From the NCBI GenBank assembly GCA_934776915.1, contig CAKVNA010000007.1, positions 1-14,775 on the forward strand: a stretch of DNA of 14,775 bases, in the 5' to 3' direction. This document shows positions 7,188 through 13,585 of this stretch, piece by piece (positions within the stretch are counted from its first letter, which is position 1; the number at the start of each line of letters is the position of its first letter). The translations under genes and the position numbers were made by a program. The notes beneath the pieces were generated by a model, which was given only the letters and a program-made list of their open reading frames with translations, ran no database searches and was not told where the DNA came from. This stretch comes from an uncultured Clostridia bacterium. Its GTDB lineage: Bacteria > Bacillota > Clostridia > Christensenellales > UBA1242.

Positions 7188-7565
7188 TTACTCCTTAATA
7201 CGCATTTTTAGTTGGTTAATTTCATGCAAAAGAGAATCACAGACTAAGTCTCTTTCTTTATAAGCACTATGCCAAAATTCTTTGACTTTAACTTCACTTT
7301 CCAGTTCTCGTTCAAGCTGTTGATAGCATTGATAGGCATAATGTTCTATATCTTCTAATCTTAATTCCAAGTCTTCTATTGAATTAATTTTATATTTTTC
7401 GAGCAAATCTTCGAGTTCTCCTAATTTTTGCATGCTCAAAATAAATTTTTCTTTAAGTTGTTGTTTTAAACCCGATAAAGATTTTGTATCGTCCAATTTA
7501 AGACAATATTTATTATCTATGCCTAATTCAGTTAATCTATTGTTTTGGGATTTTTTATCTTTCAT
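7188..7565 (-). CDS. Coiled-coil protein of unknown function (125 aa)
   Basis: Residues 30-125 are nearly all helix with heptad character (LEDLLEKYKINSIEDLEL and LLHEINQLKMRIKE). There is no membrane segment or signal peptide, so it should be cytoplasmic. ATG 7565 has an AAAGGA ribosome site upstream on the minus strand. It is the first gene of a three-gene operon (7565 to 6330), in which all three products contain coiled coils. They could assemble together. No family is recognised. Confidence 0.75.
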   Translation of the reverse strand: MKDKKSQNNRLTELGIDNKYCLKLDDTKSLSGLKQQLKEKFILSMQKLGELEDLLEKYKINSIEDLELRLEDIEHYAYQCYQQLERELESEVKVKEFWHSAYKERDLVCDSLLHEINQLKMRIKE

Positions 7566-7599
7566 TTTTATTTTTCCTTTTAAATTTTCAAATAAAGTG

Positions 7600-7628
7600 T
7601 TGCAATTTCAATTTTGATAGTGTATAAT
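7600..7628 (+). promoter_or_regulatory. Strong plus-strand promoter of a small RNA
   Basis: TTGCAA (7600-7605) and a perfect TATAAT (7623-7628) are separated by exactly 17 bases. No protein gene follows on this strand. Instead an intrinsic terminator comes about 115 bases later (7722-7749), so the promoter most likely drives a small RNA that is antisense to the phage transcripts. Confidence 0.75.
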
Positions 7629-7633
7629 AAACA

Positions 7634-7749
7634 ACGAAAGTTGAGTGAAAAGGAATTTTATTCCCAATTCGTAATTATCTTTGTAGGTATTTTAAATACT
7701 GCTACGCTAGATTCTTTCGTTAGAAGGTGAGAAATCACCTTCTTTTTTT
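7634..7749 (+). ncRNA. Candidate structured antisense small RNA
   Basis: The 5' end is inferred from the promoter and the 3' end from the terminator. The RNA would be about 115 nt. AACGAAAG at 7633-7640 is exactly complementary to CTTTCGTT at 7714-7721, closing the molecule into a loop. Inside are two small hairpins: 7652-7656 with 7660-7664, and 7687-7691 with 7695-7699. The terminator stem follows immediately. It lies between the 106-residue and 125-residue phage genes, in the opposite direction to both. Its 3' end overlaps the last codons of the former. A frame starting at TTG 7641 (SEKEFY...) runs 29 codons to a TGA at 7728, with a hydrophobic FVIIFVGIL core, but has no ribosome site. Likely roles are control of phage copy number or mRNA; a Fst-like toxin messenger is a weaker alternative. 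Confidence 0.6.
7722..7749 (+). terminator. Intrinsic terminator with GAAA tetraloop
   Basis: A perfect nine-pair stem (AGAAGGTGA at 7722-7730 with 7735-7743) closed by a GAAA loop is followed by seven T residues. It works only on the plus strand, because no T-run follows on the minus strand. It overlaps the last codons of the minus-strand 106-residue gene (KKRR then TGA). Confidence 0.9.
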
Positions 7750-8055
7750 ATTATCTTTTGATATAATTCTATCAATTTTAGGTTTATCTATCTTATGTAT
7801 CCTATATTGTCTAAAGCCTTCTTTTTCACGATATGTATTATACTTTTGTTTTTCGACTTTAGTCTTTACAAAACAAGCAGAAGTGTCCTTAGGGTTTATG
7901 TTATAATCAAGCAATTCTTTCTCTGCTCGGTCTAACGGGTTATGAGTAAAACCAAGGGAATGGACATTTTTATCTTTCTGCCAATAAGCATAAGATGTAT
8001 GGCCAGTCTTTCTATTCATTACAAACCCTCTAACTCTTTTAGTTTTCTTTGCCAA
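7735..8055 (-). CDS. Basic 106-residue protein of unknown function, translationally coupled to Rep
   Basis: The start is TTG at 8055, supported by AAGGAG seven bases upstream on the minus strand. The first 37 bases overlap the end of the Rep gene. The protein is strongly basic and ends in DNKKRR. A pattern KTGHTSY...LGFTHN...NINPKD (about 17-60) resembles a family of small uncharacterised proteins I recall from Firmicutes mobile elements (TGHP-Y...LG-THS...NPNPKD). That is memory, not a search. Its basic charge and its place right after Rep would fit a DNA-binding helper, such as a single-stranded-DNA-binding protein in the position of inovirus pV, but this is inference. There is no membrane segment. 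Confidence 0.75.
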   Translation of the reverse strand: MAKKTKRVRGFVMNRKTGHTSYAYWQKDKNVHSLGFTHNPLDRAEKELLDYNINPKDTSACFVKTKVEKQKYNTYREKEGFRQYRIHKIDKPKIDRIISKDNKKRR

Positions 8056-9056
8056 TAAATTTCTCCTTTTGTTGTAGAGTTTTCCAAACTTTCCAGTTCG
8101 GTGTCTGACAGTGGAATAAGTCCGCTGTCTATATTTTTCTTAATGGCATTTTCTTCCCAATATTGCAAAATGTTGTGGTCTTTGTTGTAGTAGGTGAAAT
8201 CTGCATTTTGCAAGTGTGGGTCATTTGCCAAGATAAATTGTAAATTTTTGGGTGCTTCAAAATCTGCCCCAATAAGTTGTTCAACAATTGCCGGAACGTT
8301 TAGGTTCTTTGAATAGAAGAAACGTTTTTTAAATATCTCTGTTGACTTTCCAAGGTCTTTATCCATGTATTTTTTAACATAACTGTTACACCTTGCTCGA
8401 CTTACAATTCTTGACACTGTCGTCAGTCCATAAGGGAATGAAGTCACATTGTAAATCGGAAGTCCGTCTGTGTCAGTAAGTTCATGCTGGTCTTTAGTTC
8501 TTTCAAAAAACTCTCGACTTGCAATTTTGTTTTTATAGTAAGCCCATGAACAACACACTTTGCCACTGTTTACAAGTCCTAGTTGTTTTGGTGTAAGTCC
8601 ACCAATCAGCAAGTGAAAGTGTATGCAACCGTCTTCGTGTCGTTCTGGAACTGTTATGTATCTGAAACTCGGAAAACGTTGCTTTGTGTTGTCTATATAT
8701 TTTTTATACGCATGATATACTTGTTTGTCGTTCGTTCTATCTATCTTTTGTCTGTCAAAGGTAAGTGTGGCGAACCAGTCAAAGTCATTCATTTCAAGAA
8801 GCATGTTCAAGCCAATCTTTGTTCTTCTTAATGAACATGCCATTGAGTTTAGGACTTCACTTTTTGTGTAATATTCCAGTTCACCAGTAACTTTGTTTAA
8901 TTTATACCTAACTCCGTCAATGTCTATTGGACAACTTTTCTTTTCTACTTGTTCTTTATTCGACTTAAAGTATAGAGAAGTCAGTGTTTTATCTCTGTAA
9001 ATTCTTTCTTTTTTGAACAAGTAAAAGGCAGTTTTTTGGTTTTGTAAATTTTCCAT
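8019..9056 (-). CDS. Rolling-circle replication initiator, HUH endonuclease (inovirus Rep/G2P-like)
   Basis: Rep nicks the double-stranded origin, stays linked to the 5' end through tyrosine and primes rolling-circle copying of the circular phage genome. The 345-aa product has the three family motifs in order: FATLTFD (95-101), the metal-binding HUH pair H146-F-H148 in GCIHFHLLIGG, and the catalytic YVKKYM with Y226 and Y230. The paired tyrosines (YxxxY) are as in phiX174-type phage initiators. I chose ATG 9056 because AGGAG lies upstream on the minus strand; the frame is open to 9284 but that longer start has no support and would run through the adjacent repeats and the next gene. Interlocked inverted repeats immediately upstream (9071-9129) are the probable origin. 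The 106-residue gene overlaps its end by 37 bases. Confidence 0.92.
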   Translation of the reverse strand: MENLQNQKTAFYLFKKERIYRDKTLTSLYFKSNKEQVEKKSCPIDIDGVRYKLNKVTGELEYYTKSEVLNSMACSLRRTKIGLNMLLEMNDFDWFATLTFDRQKIDRTNDKQVYHAYKKYIDNTKQRFPSFRYITVPERHEDGCIHFHLLIGGLTPKQLGLVNSGKVCCSWAYYKNKIASREFFERTKDQHELTDTDGLPIYNVTSFPYGLTTVSRIVSRARCNSYVKKYMDKDLGKSTEIFKKRFFYSKNLNVPAIVEQLIGADFEAPKNLQFILANDPHLQNADFTYYNKDHNILQYWEENAIKKNIDSGLIPLSDTELESLENSTTKGEIYWQRKLKELEGL

Positions 9057-9070
9057 AAAAACTCCTATTA

Positions 9071-9129
9071 AAGTAGTAAATCGAAAAACTACTTTTCCCG
9101 GGGAGAAGTAGTCAAACGTTTGACTACTT
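9071..9129. repeat. Interlocked inverted repeats upstream of Rep, candidate double-strand origin or Rep operator
   Basis: Four 7-base arms alternate in orientation: AAGTAGT (9071-9077), ACTACTT (9088-9094), AAGTAGT (9106-9112) and ACTACTT (9123-9129). They can form mutually exclusive hairpins: a stem of about 12 pairs (9088-9099 with 9100-9112, CCCGGGG at the tip, one T-G pair) or a perfect 24-bp palindrome (9106-9129). This occupies the 67-base gap between the zinc-ribbon gene and Rep, and overlaps that gene's stop. Rolling-circle origins are often hairpins just upstream of rep, so this is the best candidate for the nick site. A Rep-binding operator is the alternative. Confidence 0.65.
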
Positions 9130-9324
9130 GTATCTGTATTTGTCAGAAATTTTAAATTTTCTGCAACTATTACACAAGACAATTCTATTTTTAGCATAAG
9201 ACCAACCAAGTGAACGAACCGCTTGTGCTCGATTATAAACTTTTGTAGTGTGTTCAACCACAGCAATTTTTTTACAATTATCACATAAACATTGATAATA
9301 TAATTTTGAATATGAAGTAACCAT
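9124..9324 (-). CDS. Zinc-ribbon miniprotein (66 aa)
   Basis: Two CxxC pairs, CDNC (near residues 16-19) and CNSC (near 50-53), are separated by about 30 residues. This is the spacing of a four-cysteine zinc ribbon. The linker and tail are rich in basic residues (RKFKISDKYRYK), suggesting nucleic-acid binding. I start at ATG 9324 because GGAG lies six bases upstream, inside the region that an earlier in-frame ATG (9336) would translate; that earlier ATG has no ribosome site. The gene sits between the hairpin-rich non-coding region and the Rep origin repeats. It could regulate Rep expression or help replication. The stop codon falls within the repeats upstream of Rep. Confidence 0.75.
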   Translation of the reverse strand: MVTSYSKLYYQCLCDNCKKIAVVEHTTKVYNRAQAVRSLGWSYAKNRIVLCNSCRKFKISDKYRYK

Positions 9325-9357
9325 TTTAATCTCCATTTATAAAAGGTATTCGGTTAA

Positions 9358-9387
9358 GTGTTACTAATTGTCGAGTAGCAGTAACAC
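9358..9387. repeat. Inverted repeat, 8-bp arms
   Basis: GTGTTACT (9358-9365) and AGTAACAC (9380-9387) are exact reverse complements around a 14-base loop. The hairpin stands just upstream of the zinc-ribbon gene and directly beside the longer hairpin at 9390-9425. It may be part of the origin, or an operator of the Rep-block promoter. Confidence 0.6.
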
Positions 9388-9389
9388 TC

Positions 9390-9425
9390 CGCACACGGCA
9401 AGGCAGAGCCTATTGCCGTTGTGCG
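9390..9425. repeat. Long stable hairpin, candidate packaging signal or complementary-strand origin
   Basis: CGCACACGGCAA (9390-9401) pairs with TTGCCGTTGTGCG (9413-9425) with one bulged base. An inner GGC/GCC stem (9402-9404 with 9408-9410) continues it, giving about 15 pairs in all. It is GC-rich in an AT-rich phage, which suggests selection for a stable fold in single-stranded DNA. The filamentous phage packaging signal is a hairpin of this kind, and complementary-strand origins are also hairpins. The sequence alone does not decide between them. Confidence 0.6.
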
Positions 9426-9521
9426 AAAAGGTCGTTTTATGTTTTAGTTTTCCGATGTTGCAAGGGTATTGACCATTGCCATTGACAACTCTGACAAGTT
9501 GCCAACAGCAAATTGGAAATG

Positions 9522-9593
9522 ATGGATAACTCTTTGAGTAACCCACATTCCCACAATACCTGCAATTATGGATAACTCTGCGAGTTACCCACA
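9522..9593. repeat. Two direct copies of a 26-base dyad with DnaA-box-like ends
   Basis: Copy 1 (9522-9547) and copy 2 (9568-9593) share ATGGATAACTCT..GAGT.ACCCACA with only three differences, and start 46 bases apart. Each is itself an imperfect inverted repeat (GGATAACTC with GAGTTACCC in copy 2). One flank, TTACCCACA, differs by one base from the DnaA-box consensus TTATCCACA, and the other, read on the minus strand as TTATCCAT, is similar. Binding of Rep, DnaA or another host factor is plausible. Direct repeats of this kind act as iterons in plasmid and phage origins. Confidence 0.6.
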
Positions 9594-9663
9594 ATAGCAC
9601 AACATTTGTTGCTACTCTTTAAAAAAAAGCGACTACGTCTTGTTGGTTGCTGGAGAATTGTCG

Positions 9664-9993
9664 TCAGCGAGAACAATTTTTTTTCTTGCGAGAAAACAAC
9701 TTTCGGAAGAACAAAACAAGTTTATTCGGTTTATTGGCACTTTCGTCAATATTCTTTTTCGCCTTTTCTTCTTTCTCCTTAAGTTTCAAGGAATAATTAA
9801 AATTTCTCTGGAACTTACGGTCTTCACGGTCTATCTTGCGAAAAGACTTCTTCATGTTTTTATAGATATACTTGTGTATTCTCTTGTTAAACTTTTCTGG
9901 AACATAGTCGGCAGTGTCTAAAGTGTGAGAAAAGGTTTCGTAATACTTGTCTAGGGTCTTGTTTATAAGTTTGTTTTTGTTGTAGTTAATCAA
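9664..9993 (-). CDS. Basic 109-residue protein coupled to the assembly ATPase
   Basis: The start is TTG 9993, overlapping the TGA of the Zot-like gene as TTGA, with GGAG nine bases upstream on the minus strand. The protein is very basic throughout, probably helical (FRKIDREDRKFQRNFNYSL near 50-70), and ends in a short amphipathic stretch LVLFFRKLFSRKKK (near 92-105) that could rest on a membrane. The Zot-like ATPase before it has no transmembrane segment of its own, so this partner might help dock it to the membrane. A DNA-binding packaging role is equally possible. It is the last gene before the non-coding region. No family is recognised. Confidence 0.75.
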   Translation of the reverse strand: MINYNKNKLINKTLDKYYETFSHTLDTADYVPEKFNKRIHKYIYKNMKKSFRKIDREDRKFQRNFNYSLKLKEKEEKAKKNIDESANKPNKLVLFFRKLFSRKKKNCSR

Positions 9994-10808
9994 CTTGCTT
10001 TTCTCCTTTGATAATAATTCTCTGGCAACTCGTCGTCCATTTCTTGTAAGTATTGAATGTAGCCTTGTAAAGTGTCTTCTGTTTCTTTGCTTTCGTTGTA
10101 GTCTATATCTTCGTCAAAGTGTCCTTCGTAGAACTTTGGCTTACAATTTTGACTGTCATAACACTCAAATACATTGTAATTGGCTGTCACTTTTTCTTCG
10201 GTGTAGCATGAGTTATCTTTTTTGCCACTTGCCATGTATCTGTCGAATAGACTACTGTTTTCAATCTTTCTTATCTTCCAAGTCAAACTCTCAACTTTGC
10301 CATATTCTCCATACTGTATGTCCAAATTCACAATCTCGATAAACTGTGCTAACTCTCGAATGTTTACGTCAATCAGCATTGGTCTTTGTGTGTCTAGGAA
10401 TATGTCCAAATTGTTATGCCCGTGCTGTTCATACCACCTAGATTGCCACTCGGGGAAATACATTGACATTCGGCTGTTCAAATACTTCTGGGCTTCCGTT
10501 ATGCCGATACACTCGAAGGGCAAGTTGAAATGTGTTTTCACAAACTTATTTGCAAAACCCAGTCTATATGGGTTAATTCTACGGCTAAACCTAGGACTAT
10601 ACCCAAATTTCTTGAATTTACAGTCATAGTTGGCTGAAACACAGTGAAGGGGTATAGTCTTAATATTTGAAAAGCCGTTTTGCCTTTTACTCAGAAGTTC
10701 CACTTGCATTTGTCTATTACGTTGTCTATTGAAAGCATGCATATTCAAACAGTGTGTCATAAAGCAAGTTTTACCAGTCCTAGGTGGGGCAAAAATTATG
10801 GTTATCAT
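9990..10808 (-). CDS. zot: Zot/pI-like phage assembly ATPase
   Basis: Inovirus pI/Zot proteins are inner-membrane P-loop ATPases that drive extrusion and assembly of the filament. This 272-aa product begins with a strand and Walker A, APPRTGKT (7-14), with alanine where glycine is usual. A Walker-B-like strand ends in E (CIGITEAQ, E105), matching the family's EAQ. A further conserved block DTQRP...IDVNIREL (139-152) is also as in Zot proteins. The usual C-terminal transmembrane helix is not visible; the tail after residue 200 is acidic and hydrophilic. ATG 10808 overlaps the preceding gene's stop (ATGA) and has only a weak ribosome site, so translation is coupled. The next gene starts inside its stop codon. 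The toxin activity described for Vibrio Zot is not implied here. Confidence 0.88.
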   Translation of the reverse strand: MITIIFAPPRTGKTCFMTHCLNMHAFNRQRNRQMQVELLSKRQNGFSNIKTIPLHCVSANYDCKFKKFGYSPRFSRRINPYRLGFANKFVKTHFNLPFECIGITEAQKYLNSRMSMYFPEWQSRWYEQHGHNNLDIFLDTQRPMLIDVNIRELAQFIEIVNLDIQYGEYGKVESLTWKIRKIENSSLFDRYMASGKKDNSCYTEEKVTANYNVFECYDSQNCKPKFYEGHFDEDIDYNESKETEDTLQGYIQYLQEMDDELPENYYQRRKAS

Positions 10809-13585
10809 GCTGTTTCCCAGTCCGTAATATATTGTGTTGGTTGAGAAGTTCTAGTAAGAATAAATGTGGATGATTTGCCAGAATCATATGTAGCAGTCAA
10901 ACTAAGAGTATCGCTAGCTGAGTCATATGTAAATGTATAACTGCATTGATATGAATCGTTTCTTGCAGAATATACACCATTATTTATTGTGATTTTGTAA
11001 TAACGTTGGTTACCAAGTCCAAGAGAGGTGAAGTTAAAATATAGCGAATCTTTTGAAACTCTATAATCGTCTGTGGAAGATGAACCTATAGAAGCCGAAT
11101 AAACAACTTCTTTACCATCAACAATTTTGGTGCAAGAGAAATCTCCCATATATAGATAAGCAAATTGTGCACGATAAAATGAGTCCATTGTTCCAATTGA
11201 TACTTCTTCACCAAGGTGAAGCAAAGAGTTATACGTATGATAGGTCCAGCCAACGAAAACCATACCTTCTGGAGCAGTAACATGTGGAACAGCTACTTTT
11301 GAACCACGTCTTGCAGTAACAGACGTCAATAATTCAGAACCTTTATAAAATTTTAGGGTAAAAAATTCAATTTTTTCATATGCAGGATAAAGTCTAACAT
11401 TACTTGTAACAACAAAAGTGTTCAAATCAACTTTAGTACCACCCGAGGCATTAGCCCAATAAACGAATTCTTGTTCTTCTTTTGCTGGAGCTTGAATATC
11501 AACCTCACCTATGACATCACCATAGGGAACTAATTTTTTACCATAAACTGTGAAACCAAGCCAATCTGTAAAACTGACAGTAAATTTCTCAAGTTCAAAG
11601 ATAGCAGTAAATATTGTGTTTTCATTTATTGGGTAGATCAATATATCGACTATTTCAGTCCCGTTCACAGACCAGCCAGCGAAAACATAATGTTCTCTTG
11701 TTGTGGTTGGGTTAGTTGCTGGAGCTGTTGCAAGAAGTCCTTTTTCCACAATTTCACTAGATAGTTCTTCATTCTCGCTAACGAATTTAACATCATATTT
11801 GTATGTTATATTAGCCGTAATGACAGTATCTTCAGTAAATGTATAAGCCGATACATCAACAGCAATGCCGTTAATCGTCCAATAATTGAATATTTTATAA
11901 GCAGTGCTTTCAATTTCTGGAATGGTGACGCTTTCGCCTCTATGAATTGTTTGAGTAGATTTTACTTCACCGTCATACACAAAGGTAACTTGTATAAGTT
12001 TTGTCCAAACTGCTTTATAAGTTGTATTTACTGTAACTGGGGTTGTTGTAATGTTGTCCACAATATCCACACCATTTATTGCCCAACCGTCAAATTCATA
12101 ACCGTCTTTTGTTGGGGCGGTTGGAAGTGTTGCAAACCCGTCTTTGACAATTATGTCAGACTTAACAACTGTTTCTCCGTCCATAAATTTCACATCAAAT
12201 TTGTATGTAACATCTGCAATAAACTTTGTATTTGCAGTAATTGTGTAAGTGTCCAAGTCAACAGTTTCATTATCTACAGTCCAGCCATTAAAAATCTTGT
12301 AAGCAGTGCTTGTTGGGTTGACAACTGACACCTTTGAACCTTTATTTACAATCTGAATGTTGTAAACACTTCCGTCAAACTCGAATGTGGCAACGACTTG
12401 TTCGTTATCTTTTTCTAGTTGTGAGATATATTGTTCATAATATGCGACAGATTTCTCAAGTTCGGTAATTCTGTCATTAAGTGATTTGATATTGTTTTGA
12501 TTGCTACTTTGTTGATAAGTTAAGTTTGAAATTTGAGAATTTAAAGTTGCAATTTGACTATTCAAAACAGAAATTGTTTGAATATGACTTTGATTGGTCG
12601 CTTGCAAATTAGTATACAAATTTTGTAAGTTTGTAAGTTGAGAATTGAGACTATTGATTGTATTTTGCAAACTTGTTTTATCATTCATAAGAGCAGTTTT
12701 TTCTGCTGTCAATGTTGATATGTCACCATTCAAAGATGTAATTGTAGTTTTTTGTGAAAGAATTTCACTGTTTAGTTCGTCAATTTGAGAGTTAAGGGTA
12801 GAAATTTTTTCAGTAAGTTTAACTTTATCATTTTCTAGCGCTTCTTTTTCAGCATTCAATGTTGCAATCTGACTGTTTAAAGAAGTAATGGTTGCTTTGT
12901 CAGCATCAGAATTTGAATTAAGATTTTCAATTTCTTCGTTTAAAACAGAAATTCTATCAATAAGTCTAGCCTTATCGTTTTCAAGATTTGAAATATCTGT
13001 ATTAAGCGAGGCAATTTGACTATTTAATGTCTTTATTGAATTTTGTTTTTCAACAAGTTGTGCCTCTAATTGCTCTTTTTCAGATTGCAATATTGCTATT
13101 TGTTCAGACTTGTTGTTTATTTGATTATTTGCAGAAGTCAACTCGTTTGTCTTTTGAGAGATTTGTTCTTGCAATGATTTTTTGTCTTGATTAAGGGAAG
13201 CAATCGTCTGTTCATTTTGAGTTCTAAGGTTATTAAGTTCTTCAATGGTTGCAAGATTTTTTGACTTAATCTGTTCAAGATTTTTTATTGAAGTGTCTTT
13301 GTCTGCATTGTCCTTAGAAATTTTATCAATTTCCTTATTCAATGTGTTAACTTCAGAGTAATAATCGTCAACAAGTTGCTTATAATATTCAAGTTTTGCG
13401 TTTTGTTCTGTTTCATTCTTATTGCCGTCTGAATATCCTTTGTCATATGCTTCTTGCAAGTCTTCACTTGTATAATACTTACTGCCGTCAATAGTGCCAG
13501 TGATTGCTGGCCAGTAAGCGTAAAGCATTATCCCAGCAATGGCAACAATAATAACAGAAACAATCGGAATAATTATTTTTTTCAT
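10805..13585 (-). CDS. Membrane-anchored coiled-coil fibre with six InlB-like repeats (926 aa), candidate adsorption or surface protein
   Basis: One hydrophobic segment near residues 4-24 follows MKK, with no cleavage site obvious, so an uncleaved N-terminal anchor is likely. Residues 56-397 are a long coiled coil with recurring LNSQIATLN units (187, 236, 264, 341), suggesting growth by duplication; extended, this is about 50 nm (340 residues at 0.15 nm). Residues 400-810 hold six beta-grasp units of the Listeria-Bacteroides (InlB B-repeat) type, each with a GW/YW and a TxxA or TFxA...Y ending (GWTVDN, GWAING, YWTING, GWSVNG, YWANAS, GWTYHT). Residues 811-926 form a distinct beta-rich tip. 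Such repeats are typical of secreted Firmicutes surface proteins. ATG 13585 overlaps the previous stop (ATGA) with AAGGAG upstream. It may replace pIII, but has no C-terminal anchor. Confidence 0.9.
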   Translation of the reverse strand: MKKIIIPIVSVIIVAIAGIMLYAYWPAITGTIDGSKYYTSEDLQEAYDKGYSDGNKNETEQNAKLEYYKQLVDDYYSEVNTLNKEIDKISKDNADKDTSIKNLEQIKSKNLATIEELNNLRTQNEQTIASLNQDKKSLQEQISQKTNELTSANNQINNKSEQIAILQSEKEQLEAQLVEKQNSIKTLNSQIASLNTDISNLENDKARLIDRISVLNEEIENLNSNSDADKATITSLNSQIATLNAEKEALENDKVKLTEKISTLNSQIDELNSEILSQKTTITSLNGDISTLTAEKTALMNDKTSLQNTINSLNSQLTNLQNLYTNLQATNQSHIQTISVLNSQIATLNSQISNLTYQQSSNQNNIKSLNDRITELEKSVAYYEQYISQLEKDNEQVVATFEFDGSVYNIQIVNKGSKVSVVNPTSTAYKIFNGWTVDNETVDLDTYTITANTKFIADVTYKFDVKFMDGETVVKSDIIVKDGFATLPTAPTKDGYEFDGWAINGVDIVDNITTTPVTVNTTYKAVWTKLIQVTFVYDGEVKSTQTIHRGESVTIPEIESTAYKIFNYWTINGIAVDVSAYTFTEDTVITANITYKYDVKFVSENEELSSEIVEKGLLATAPATNPTTTREHYVFAGWSVNGTEIVDILIYPINENTIFTAIFELEKFTVSFTDWLGFTVYGKKLVPYGDVIGEVDIQAPAKEEQEFVYWANASGGTKVDLNTFVVTSNVRLYPAYEKIEFFTLKFYKGSELLTSVTARRGSKVAVPHVTAPEGMVFVGWTYHTYNSLLHLGEEVSIGTMDSFYRAQFAYLYMGDFSCTKIVDGKEVVYSASIGSSSTDDYRVSKDSLYFNFTSLGLGNQRYYKITINNGVYSARNDSYQCSYTFTYDSASDTLSLTATYDSGKSSTFILTRTSQPTQYITDWETA

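Larger units (their letters stand above)
9325..9663. other. Hairpin-rich non-coding region, candidate phage intergenic region (origin and packaging signal)
   Basis: These 339 bases contain no convincing gene. A 78-codon minus-strand frame (9364-9600) is cysteine-rich with no ribosome site, and is formed by the repeats. The region holds at least two stable hairpins (9358-9387 and 9390-9425), a smaller one (9486-9490 with 9497-9501), two copies of a 26-base dyad (9522-9547 and 9568-9593) and a run of eight A (9621-9628). Short inverted arms GAGTAGCA (9373-9380) and TGCTACTC (9610-9617) bracket most of it. In inoviruses the single intergenic region carries complementary- and viral-strand origins and an imperfect packaging hairpin. 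Its place between the Zot block and the Rep block fits that role. Confidence 0.65.

Noticed and set aside
7641..7749. Retron or toxin-antitoxin type III locus around the small RNA
   Set aside because: No reverse transcriptase gene and no tandem-repeat antitoxin RNA with a downstream toxin on the same strand.
9057..9284. N-terminal extension of Rep to 9284
   Set aside because: It would read through the origin-like repeats and the zinc-ribbon gene. ATG 9056 has a strong AGGAG site.
9364..9600. 78-codon minus-strand frame in the non-coding region
   Set aside because: No ribosome site, odd cysteine-rich composition, and its sequence is made of the two dyad repeats and the hairpin at 9390-9425. 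Structure explains it better than coding.
9640..9921. 93-codon plus-strand frame opposite the basic 109-residue gene
   Set aside because: Shadow of the minus-strand gene; no ribosome site on the plus strand, and the minus-strand gene is supported by coupling.
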